64,000 bases of DNA from Cristatella mucedo (Eukaryota > Bryozoa > Phylactolaemata > Cristatellidae), in the NCBI GenBank assembly GCA_009760855.2, contig WPIO01000088.1:106001-170000 (forward strand). Reading direction: 5' to 3'. A program made the position numbers and the translations under genes. Below the pieces are notes generated by a model, which saw only the letters and a program-made list of their open reading frames with translations, was not told the DNA's origin and made no database searches. Below are positions 56,010 to 64,000 of the stretch, piece after piece. Each line of letters starts with the position of its first letter. Position 1 is the first letter of the stretch.

Positions 56010-56192
56010 TCACTTTCTGTTGTCAACATCGTCATACGTGAAGCGTTCGCTGAGCTTTTGACGGGACGAAGCGTCCTGGGCTTCTTCCTCCGTCTCTTCT
56101 TGTTGTATAGTTTGTCGTACGCGACGTTTCCGCTGAATCTCGGCAATATGGCGCCGAGCGGCTTGCGTGGTTTCTCGTTTTCCTGCTATCGT
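56010..56192 (-). CDS. Charged coiled-coil-like exon candidate, unit A
   Basis: After the acceptor ACCTATGGCAG the frame reads GKRETTQAARRHIAEIQRKR, a Gln/Glu-rich stretch and QKLSERFTYDDVD, and ends at TGA. Just past it another frame (VTEGKIRSLQKEATRDLL) is also conserved with unit B (KIRSL...ATRDIL), so an intron or a frameshift must lie between. Highly charged and probably helical. It lies upstream of gene A exon 1 on the same strand. No family is recognised, and it may be an exon of a separate duplicated gene. Confidence 0.42.
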   Translation of the reverse strand, partial: TIAGKRETTQAARRHIAEIQRKRRVRQTIQQEETEEEAQDASSRQKLSERFTYDDVDNRK

Positions 56193-56199
56193 CTGCCAT

Positions 56200-56375
56200 A
56201 GGTGCGCTTAAATTCTGCTCGATTTGCTTCGTTTTTCTGCCAATTCATTGCTGTGAAAACACGCCGGTCCGCAATTTCAAGCGTAATTTTTAATCTGTTT
56301 ATGGACATTAGCTGTCACCCGTGAAAATCATAGAAAACTCAAGCTTTGCTTTCGAAGGCCAGCGTTAGCTACCGG
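56200..56375 (-). pseudogene. Second conserved coding-like block, unit A
   Basis: RRVFTAMNWQKNEANRAEF on the minus strand, paralogue of 30890-31134. An upstream stretch GCTTTGCTTTCGAAGG is also shared. Confidence 0.38.
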
Positions 56376-56379
56376 TGAC

Positions 56380-57055
56380 CCGGCTGGTCCGAGCGCGTCT
56401 AATTTAGTCCAAGCACCCACTCCTTCCCCCGTAAAGAATTCCGGGAAGATTCCCAATATTAAAGATAGAATATAATTGTAATATTAAATTATATCAGACA
56501 TTACAGAATTCTATCCGTGCTCATCCAACCTTACCAAAGGCAGTCCGGGCAAGCAGAAGTAGCTCGAGCTCTCAAATTTCCTGCTATTGTGTGCAAGCAC
56601 TCACGCAAAGGAGCTGCCAAGCTGGAGACCTGTACCTAGCCCAAAATCCACTTTAGGTCGTCTGAAATCGACCGAACATCAGCTGCGAAAAACTGTAACA
56701 ATTTTGAAATATTAAACTGCACTTTGTTTAAAGTTTGCGCATGCCACGACTGACCATATTTGCATGCTGACCCTGTGCACGTCACCTCTGACCACGGTAC
56801 ACTCGCTGTCATTGAGCACGCTGCAGGCATGCCGTCGCCGTCACGTGACTACGCCGCCCCCTTCCCCAAGCCGACGTTCCGTCCGCCCAACTGGCGCCCT
56901 CCTTGCCGGCAGGTGACGCGTTCCTCGCCGCGCAATTCACTTCCTGCCTGTGCGTCGGCCTGTACGCACGCTATCCACTCTCGTCTCTCTTATCACCACG
57001 TGCTCCTGGAGCAGCACGCACGACGGCTACTACATCGGTATGTATGCTCGCTCGC
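56380..57055. other. No gene recognised
   Basis: Mixed sequence with a short L2-UTR-like piece near 56755-56800 (TTTGCATGCTGACCCTGTGC) and GC-rich DNA after it. Confidence 0.4.
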
Positions 57056-57059
57056 TTGT

Positions 57060-58100
57060 GTTGCCTCCAAGTGATATAATACAGCCGTAATCCACTGTAT
57101 ATAGTCCGTAATCCACTGCAAATCATCCTCAAATCGTCAGTGCGAAGCTCCAATTTACATCGCATATAAGACTAGACTCAGTTCAAAGAGCAACCGCAAA
57201 ATCTGCTCCTCTGAATTGAGCCTGCGAGTTCTCGGGCACTGCACTACAACTGCCGGTCTCGTACCACAATCTGCCGAAACAAACGACCAGAACGTGTAAA
57301 CCAGAAGCTGTCATTATGATTGCACGCTGCTCTACTCTTCGGTTATTGTGTACTAAAGCAATTTTACTTCAATTGCCTCGAGCATTCTGCAGCAATGCAC
57401 TGCAATCGACTGCAACGGACCAGGCCAATACCGCAATTAACTGCAATCCACTACAAAATGCCTTGAAATCGGCTTCCCGATTCTACAATTATGAATACAT
57501 ATTACCATGCATTCTGTTTAATGTGCAACCACATCATTGTTACCAATACGCTCGTGCTATTTCGGGCAATGCATGGCATGGTACGGCAATGGCTTAGCTC
57601 GAAGCAGCAATCCACAGAAAATCGACCACAAATTGGCTGTGCGAAGCTCCAATTGTCATAGCATCTAACATTCCAGTGTTTTAAAAGCAAAGCCTTTGAA
57701 TTGTTAAGCTCTTTTGCTCTTTAATTTGTGACAATTCACGGCAATTGACAGCAATGGCAGGGGCCAAAAACGCTATCCGTGACAAATAGAAAAGAAATCA
57801 GCTGCATCAACCTCCAATTCTAATTCCACGTGACATCTCACTGCGGACTCACATAATTTTCATCCACTATGTGCGTTCAATCTCTGGAAATGCATAGCAA
57901 TCGACGGCAATGGCCCGGGCAAATATGGTAATCCATTATGATCCGTCGTAAATCACCAGAAAGTGGCTGGGTCAGGCTCAAACCTGTTACATACCACAGT
58001 GCACTGATTTAAAATGCAACCACATCCTTCCAACCAATCGCGCACGTACACTAGCGAGAAACGATTGCCAATCGAATGCAACGGCCCGGGCCAACACCCC
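57060..58100. repeat. ~167-bp satellite family, six or more monomers
   Basis: Cores at about 57232, 57390 (CACTGCAATCGACTGCAACG), 57560, 57727, 57891 (GCAATCGACGGCAATGGCCC) and 58065 (ATGCAACGGCCCGGGCCAAC) step by 158-174 bp. Confidence 0.75.
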
Positions 58101-58112
58101 AACCCTTAAATA

Positions 58113-58262
58113 TAATTCGTTTGTATAGCACCCCAAGAGAACTTAATCTTTATTCAGGCGCTTCACATATGCCTCCCGGGCTCGAGCCCACGACCTCAGC
58201 CAGACCGTGGTCGGGGGGGGGGCGAGCACCTTAACCGCTGGACCAAACCACCCTTGGCAGAT
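58113..58262 (-). mobile_element. SINE1, tRNA-derived
   Basis: TTTGTATAGCACCCCAAGAG, AGGCGCTTCACATATGCC, B-box complement GGCTCGAGCCCACGACC and head ACCTTAACCGCTGGACCAAA. Confidence 0.8.
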
Positions 58263-58575
58263 AATAAGCATAAAATGGTTAGGGTTGACATGCACAGTGT
58301 CAGCATGCAAATCTAATGAGTGTCAGCATGCACTATGTCAGCACGCATGCGCACATTACGGTGATTACAAGGACTATTATTATTACACTACACGCTATGA
58401 TAAATAGATTCATTTTTAGTTTCTTTTTAAATGTGGTCACGTCATGGGATGTCGAGACGCAAGTCGGAAGTGAGTTCCGGGCTTTGGAATCATAGGAACT
58501 AAGCCATGGTCTCCAAAGGATTTGAGGTTCGTACGGGGTATGGGCAAGCGATTTGATTTCGAATAGCGATGCTAA
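58263..58575 (-). mobile_element. L2 fragment shared by units (copy A)
   Basis: Inverted L2 UTR and RT C-terminus (TCTCCAAAGGATTTGAGGTT). Counterpart of 31600-31785. Confidence 0.75.
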
Positions 58576-58579
58576 CATT

Positions 58580-59810
58580 TCGCCACGTTCAAAGTGAAAC
58601 TGAGTCATTTTCCAGCTGCTTTCCTCCTTAACTGTTGAGTTCGTGAGCGTTCGCGTCTTGCTCAACAGCAAACGACTTGAAGCACTCGGACGCAATCGTA
58701 CTCAACAACGTTTCGTCTATTCCATTATTAACTTCAGTCCAGACGTTAACGCCAACCGGAACTTCCGTCGTCTGCGGCTCAGGAACGCTGCACTCCTATC
58801 GGCTAGCACCTTTGCTCGCACCATGCAGCACGAACGCTGCTCTCCGATTGGCCAGACAAGGTCGGGAGCTGGACTCGGGCCTAGTAACGGCAGTCGCTAA
58901 CAACAACGTGTAAGTGTGGCACTACCGCAATTGGGTGATGGCATCTACCGCAATTCATTTCAAACTGACTAGGAAGCGGCGCTCCGAAGCTCACGTTGCT
59001 ATGACGCCACGTTACGTTCGCTGTGCGCTCTCGCATAACGGCAAACCATTGTGCTCGCGCAATCTGGGGCAATCTCAATGCGCGGCTATCGAATGGCAAG
59101 GGAAAACACCGCAGGCGGGGCGGCAAATGCTGCCACTGCTGCTGCTGCTGCTGCTGAGCACCGGCTGAGCAGCCACGCGGCCCGATCGAGTAGTATGCAG
59201 GGGTGGGAGGTGTTCGGCGAGGGCGGGGACTCACCTGGGCGGCACTGCGGCAGATTCCGGGTCATGCCGTCGGGCGCTCCGCCTCGCTTGCCGCTCTCCG
59301 AGTGGCAAGCGACTGCGACACAGCCAGCGACAAAATCTGCGATGGCGGGTGGGCGGGCGGGCGGCCCTGGGTAAAGTCCCTGGGAGGAAGTCCCTGGTCA
59401 AGTTTGAGGTCGCGGTCTCCGCCGCCTACCACTCGCCGCGACGCAGCGAGCGACCTAGTTTGCGGCGGGTGGGCGTCCCTGGGGGGGGGGGAAGTCCCTG
59501 GGAGGAACGTCCCTGATCGAATAGGTCCAGGGCATCAATCAATCCCTGCCGTTAGATTTCGGGCGTAAGCTTTTAGTCTTTCGGTTTGCTCTAGACAACA
59601 TATTCAGAGGCGCAAAAGGGCGGCGGCAGCGGCAGAGGCAACGGCGGCAACGGTGGCGGCGGCGGCGGCAGCGGCGGCGGCAGCGGCGGCAGCGGCAGCG
59701 GCGGCGGCGGCAGCGGCAGCGGCGGCAGCGGCGGCGGCAGCGGCGTCGCCTGGGGGGGAAGAGTGCGGCCGTGTTTCCCGCTGGGCGCTCGAAGGAAATC
59801 CCCGGAGCCG
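58580..59810. other. CpG-rich block, unit A (candidate promoter/CpG island)
   Basis: Counterpart of 31790-33110 with CTCCGATTGGCCAGACAAG and CTCCGCCTCGCTTGC. Contains the repeats GGAAGTCCCTGGGAGGAA (59380-59510) and a GGC/CAG-rich stretch. It lies 3.5-4.7 kb upstream of gene A exon 1. Confidence 0.45.
59615..59750. repeat. (GGC)n/(AGC) trinucleotide repeat
   Basis: GGCGGCAGCGGC-type repeats. Long open frames on both strands are compositional. Confidence 0.9.
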
Positions 59811-59819
59811 CTGAGGACG

Positions 59820-60060
59820 ATTGCAGAGTCACTCGAGACACCGTAAGCGTGCACTCCCACGGTCGCGATGGCCACTTCCGGCTCTAGCCGAAGGTGGACG
59901 GGTAACCCAGGCGTCAGAAAGTCTCCTCCGCCCTGCTACGCTACGGCAGATAGAAATATTCGGCGTAGCTCGAGTCGTCTCACTGCTGCCCAAAAGAGCG
60001 CTTCGCGAATGAGGCGTCCCTAAAGGACAGTAAGGACCGTAAGTGGGTCACTGGAGTTAT
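59820..60060. repeat. Local repeat block (also at 31.08, 33.5 and 35.93 kb)
   Basis: CACTTCCGGCTCTAGCCGAA, CTACGGCAGATAGAAATA and ATGAGGCGTCCCTAAAGGAC. Confidence 0.65.
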
Positions 60061-60099
60061 CCTATCCTGACGTCTCATCGAATCCTGCAGCCCTTGTGG

Positions 60100-60245
60100 T
60101 ACTTACATACTGCCTAGGATGTCAGGTGCTCGCTCTTCACGACCGAGGTCGTGTGCTCGAATCCTGCAGCGGGCAATCCAAGTGCAAGTGGTCCTCTGCC
60201 GCTATACAAACGAGGCCAACATTAAATTAGCTAATATTTTGCTCG
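60100..60245 (+). mobile_element. SINE2, tRNA-derived
   Basis: B box GGTCGTGTGCTCGAATCC and tail CTCTGCCGCTATACAAACGA. Confidence 0.75.
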
Positions 60246-60379
60246 CTCTCGCACTGACGTCATAGATTTATTACCAACTATTTTTTATTTACTACCAACC
60301 TATTTATTACCAACTACTGGCCGCCGATTACCTTTTACATGGCCACCGACGATTAGTATTCGCATGCAGAAGATATTTG

Positions 60380-61640
60380 TTACATATTATTATCATTTTA
60401 ACCCAAATCCGCCAGAAACCGACAGTGCAAAGCTCCAAATCGGATTTCACATAGCACTGCGCTACATTTCAAGTGTACCCACAATGTTTCGCAACATACC
60501 GCGACTGTGTTCGCGCGAAGCGGTATGCAATCCACTGCAGTAGCAGCAGCCCGGGTCAGTGCCGCAATCCACCGCCAAGCGAAAGAAATCCAGAGCAACT
60601 AAAGTTCCGGTTTTGATTGCATACGACAGTCACTCTATGAAGAATGCACTCACAAAATTTGTCGAGAATTGGCAAGGGCTTTGCACTTGACTGCAAATAA
60701 TTCTGAAATCGATTACGGGAGCTCCAAATGATATTGCATTAAGTACTAGATCATTTTAAAGTCTACCCACAAGGTTTCTCGCCTTTGTGCAAGCGCATTG
60801 TCGGACAGTGCACTGCAATCGACTGCAACGGATTGGTCCAATACCACAATCTACTACAATTCGCCAACCGCTATTCACAGCAAAACCGTCTAAGATCTTA
60901 CACTAAAAGTGCTGAATTGCATTGCCTGATAATATACTTTATGCTTATAATGTACTCGCACGTATATATTTTCCTTACGTGGAACTTTGCGTTGCGTTTA
61001 AAGTTTGCCCACGTAATTTAGCCCATTGCGAACGTACAGCATCATGCAATGCACCGTAGCCGATTGCAAAGTCTCCGGCCAATGTAGCAATCCAAGGTAA
61101 TTCGTTGTAAATTTAGCAGAAATCGTCTTTATGAAACTTTAATTTTGATTGGGCATTAAAGGCCACTGCGTTTTAAGTGCAACCAGTTTATTTCAGCTCA
61201 TTGGGCACTTAAAATCTCGATCAAGGCTGGAAATCAGCAGCAACGGCCGTGGCCAAAAAACGTTATTTCTTACGATCCCCCTGAAATCGACAGAAAATGG
61301 CTGTGTGATACTTCAATTTAGACTTGTTGCTGATAATAGATAAACCCTATTAACGGTAGAATCAATAATTGTTATTGTTAATTTTAGTCCTCGGAAACTC
61401 CGCTGAAATCGATTCCAAAATGCCAGAATTAAGTTTCGCGTGGCTCAAATTTTGATTTCTTATGTCAGAACACTCGGTTTGATGTTCCCTGTCATAATAT
61501 CCGGGCATCGACCATGCTTGCTCTTTGGCGATGCGCAGCAATCGGTTGCTGTGGCCCTTGCAGACACCAATATCCACTCTTACCAGCCTCAAGCCCGTCA
61601 AAAATTGGGTAGGCTCAGTAAAAATTGCATTCATGTCGCA
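60380..61640. repeat. ~167-bp satellite family
   Basis: Cores at about 60520, 60810 (CACTGCAATCGACTGCAACG), 61040, 61225, 61390 and 61530, most of them 140-185 bp apart. The first 300 bp match 36790-37080. Confidence 0.65.
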
Positions 61641-61834
61641 TTACACCACGACTCAAGCATGCTCACTAATTTGTTGGCTTTGGGCATTCCTTTGTCTCAT
61701 TAGTGAGTTTCACCGGTCCAGTCTAATACTTAAGTGAAAGTCATCTTCAACCAGCAGGAAACCAACAATCAACCGGAACTGGCGTAGGCGAGGACAAACT
61801 GTTGAATGAGTACTGCTTTGCTTTGCTTTTCGTG

Positions 61835-62010
61835 ATGGGACGCTAGGTAAGGTGGTTGCTTTTCACGACTTTGGTCTAGAGGTCGTGGGTTTGAATCCTT
61901 CGGTGTTTGAGCCTTTATCGCCTCTGTAAGCCGTGGTGATAGCCGTAAAGGTTCTTCTGTCGCTATACAAAAGAGGCTGTTGAATCCGCTAGTATGTCGA
62001 AGGCCAAGCA
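61835..62010 (+). mobile_element. SINE2, tRNA-derived
   Basis: GGACGCTAGGTAAGGTGGTT, B box GGTCGTGGGTTTGAATCC and tail GTTCTTCTGTCGCTATACAA. Confidence 0.8.
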
Positions 62011-62230
62011 TGGAGTATGCAAGATTAATGCGAAAGATAATTACACATGCAAAATTCGTCGCTTGTTCCGATCTTCTTGTTTTTTTTTTAATCCTCGTGT
62101 AAGCAAGTGTGACACTTGTGCTCCTCCCTGATTTTCTAAGCATGAAACCGAAATGGCAGCATGCTGAATCAGCATGATTACGACGGCTGAGATTTCATTA
62201 TTTGCGGTTACTGTTTTATCACAATGGCTA
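62010..62230. repeat. Intergenic block shared by the three tandem units, third copy
   Basis: CATGGAGTATGCAAGATTAA and GGCAGCATGCTGAATCA match 11280-11420. It is interrupted by the adjacent SINE2. Confidence 0.5.
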
Positions 62231-62439
62231 GTAGTTGGTGAAGTAATACTGTCAAGTTTGGCGGCATAAAGAGTCGTGTAGCAGTCAGTCAGTTGAGCTC
62301 CTGTATTTGTGCCAGAGAGGAGGAGACGATGCGTCTGGCCAGGTGGAAGTTTCGCCCGAGGCTCTTCGCCGGTCAGAAAGGGCTTCCACTGTGCGTACTG
62401 CTTGCACATGTTGGCTCCTACCATTTGACAATGTTTTCG

Positions 62440-62515
62440 ATATAGAAACTGTAAAGTATCTAGAAATAGATTAGATCCTCTTATGGCGCTATATAAAGGC
62501 ATTATTGCTACTTTT
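62440..62515 (+). mobile_element. L2 LINE tail, divergent
   Basis: CTGTAAAGTATCTAGAAATA and TATGGCGCTATATAAAGGCA. Confidence 0.65.
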
Positions 62516-62519
62516 TAAT

Positions 62520-62900
62520 GGTAATTATGGTGCTTTTGAAGCATCAAGGCGTGGTTACTGCTGCTTGGTCGCAGTATACCGGGCAAACAAGCGGACTGCA
62601 CGCTTTCCGGCCCGTTCTGATCGCGTCCGAAGGCTTCAATAACCACAGCACGTCGTGCAGCGGCTTGCTCTGCTGCACTTTCAATTTCTGCCAAGCCGCT
62701 GCTCACGTGTCGAGTACACGACTTACGATTTCCACTGTATTTTACATCATCTGCAGGGCTTGCCCTATTTAAGAATTCCGACTCGACTACTGCTTACTGC
62801 AGATGGTCGAACTACGCTACGAATTCGAATCAAAAGCTTAAAACAACAAAAAAATTCAGGATTGAGCATCCATAGACTGGCACACGAGGATTAATGCACT
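62520..62900. other. No gene recognised
   Basis: Overlapping short frames on both strands with no support. Confidence 0.35.
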
Positions 62901-62904
62901 TGTA

Positions 62905-63430
62905 CCCACCCATCGTGGCCAAGGCAAAGTCTAGCTTCTCCAAGAACATGATGCACTCACAGAAGCGCATTCCAAAATCCTGATATCGACTATCAATCGT
63001 ATCCATAACAGCCGCACAGTCAGTGACCTACCATGCAACCCTTTCAGTGATCGAGCCGATCATTCTTCTAGCTTCTTTGTCAGTAAGATTGACAAAGTGG
63101 AACTCACTCCCGACTCGCGTCATAACATCCCCTGACTTGGCCACATTCAAAAGAACTTAAAAACACGCCTATTTAGGACAGCATTTAGTGGGTCCTTGTG
63201 ATTCGTCCTTTATGTGCTTATGCGTGCTGACACTGTGCATGCTGCCACTAACCACATTTGCATGCTGACTCTGTGCATGTCACCCCTAACAATGTTATTC
63301 ATGTTGTTTATCAAGCATGATATTACTCATCATTGAATCGCGTTTCCCTTTGCAGCAAATGTAAAGCGCCTTGAAAGAGATTGGGTTCTCTGAGGGCGCT
63401 TTATAAAGTGTTTTATTATTATTGTTTTAA
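62905..63430 (+). mobile_element. L2 LINE with internal deletion
   Basis: 62905-63100 resembles the RT N-terminal region (AKAKSSFSKNMMHSQ against AKAKSSFYRNIVESQ). It then jumps at about 63100 to TGGAACTCACTCCCGACTCG, the C-terminus, UTR, tail and TTATTA. About 1.4 kb of the RT is missing. Confidence 0.75.
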
Positions 63431-63554
63431 AATGAGAGAGTCCATCCCCAATGCCAGACCTTGCCCGGAGAGTTCATGCTGTGGTCCTTGCTCTTTCTCG
63501 ATGATAACCTTCAAGCACGTCACTGGTGTCCTGATTGTCAAGTTTTAGAGCCAA

Positions 63555-63770
63555 ATGCTTCATTCGTGCAGCTTTTTTTCATGAGTAAAAAAGACCTACA
63601 GAATGCTAACTTAAATATAATCTCTCCACTGAATCTGTCAGTAGCTTTTTATACCATTAACCTCGTAATTCTTCAGGAGACCCGGTCATCTCGCATGAAA
63701 ATCACAGGCATCCTGTTCGGCAATCGGTTAGATCACGTCTCAGAGAATTCGGAGATGTCAATAAATAAAT
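63555..63770 (+). mobile_element. L2 RT fragment
   Basis: LNLSVAFYTIN resembles DLSAAFDTIDH (first catalytic region), and CAATCGGTTAGATCACGTCT resembles the WFRSYLS codons. Confidence 0.5.
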
Positions 63771-63774
63771 AAAT

Positions 63775-63950
63775 CCTAGCTGATTAAACAGCCTCTTTTT
63801 GTATAGCGACAGAAGAGCCTTTACGTCTATCACCATCGCTTGCAGTGGCGATAAAGAATCGCCCACTGCAGGAATCGAACCCACGACCTCGGAACCGAGA
63901 TCGTGAAAGCAACCGCCTTACCTAGTGTGTCATCACGGCTCACTTGGAAA
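63775..63950 (-). mobile_element. SINE2, tRNA-derived, best copy
   Basis: Reads inward from the right: head GTGATGACACACTAGGTAAG, B box GGTCGTGGGTTCGATTCC, body GGCGATTCTTTATCGCCACT and tail GGCTCTTCTGTCGCTATACA. Used as the reference for the other SINE2 calls. Confidence 0.85.
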
Positions 63951-64000
63951 CGAATAGCCAATAACCAGCCTTTCGATGTGAGTATCGGCTGCCCCGTGGG

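Noticed and set aside
59539-59875. Arg-Cys and Pro-rich long frames
   Set aside because: Products of the GGC/AGC trinucleotide repeat, open on both strands.
63860-63945. tRNA-like sequences (here and about a dozen other places)
   Set aside because: A and B boxes are present, but there is no cloverleaf with acceptor stem. Each is followed by the same SINE body and tail, so they are SINE heads.

Overview
This is animal (metazoan) nuclear DNA. It is dominated by degenerate repeats and has intron-split genes, GT-AG splice sites, long microsatellites, L2-type LINEs and tRNA-derived SINEs. There are no bacterial operons, Shine-Dalgarno sites or CRISPR arrays. The species cannot be fixed from the sequence; an invertebrate, or at least a non-mammal, is my inference from the LINE/SINE families.

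The main content is a tandem array of TNF-receptor-like genes, all on the minus strand. I found them by comparing the window with itself. Short exons that single-ORF reading would miss recur with conserved frame, conserved splice sites and matching intron phases. Gene A (55071 to 44663) and gene B (29362 to 19319) each have five exons in the same order: signal peptide, cysteine-rich domain (CRD), Ser/Thr-rich stalk, transmembrane segment, and cytoplasmic tail with stop. The exon sums are 990 nt (329 aa) and 981 nt (326 aa). Both are multiples of three, and no stop falls at a junction. A third gene, C, shows only its CRD exon (2084 to 1842) before the left edge, and one conserved cysteine there has become tyrosine. 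The CRD exons are about 26 kb apart. No death domain is visible in the tails.

The DNA between the genes is also paralogous. Upstream of each receptor comes an old L2 fragment, then a charged Glu/Gln/Arg-rich block that may be exons of another gene (30.2-31.1 and 55.9-56.4 kb). A CpG-rich block follows (6.1-6.8, 31.8-33.1 and 58.6-59.8 kb), then SINEs and stretches of a roughly 165-170 bp satellite (11.5, 32.2, 34.8, 36.8-38.7, 39.8, 57.1 and 60.4 kb). A further conserved block lies at 11.1, 39.5 and 62.0 kb. So the whole window is about two and a half copies of a unit of roughly 26 kb, overwritten by later insertions.

Mobile DNA includes one long L2 copy with an uninterrupted 600-codon reverse transcriptase frame (8014-9816, minus), many 5'-truncated L2 pieces, a second related LINE family ('L2b' here), two tRNA-derived SINE families (SINE1 shares the L2 tail), and a possible LTR-flanked element at 15.5-17.7 kb. 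L2, L2b, SINE1 and SINE2 are local working names.
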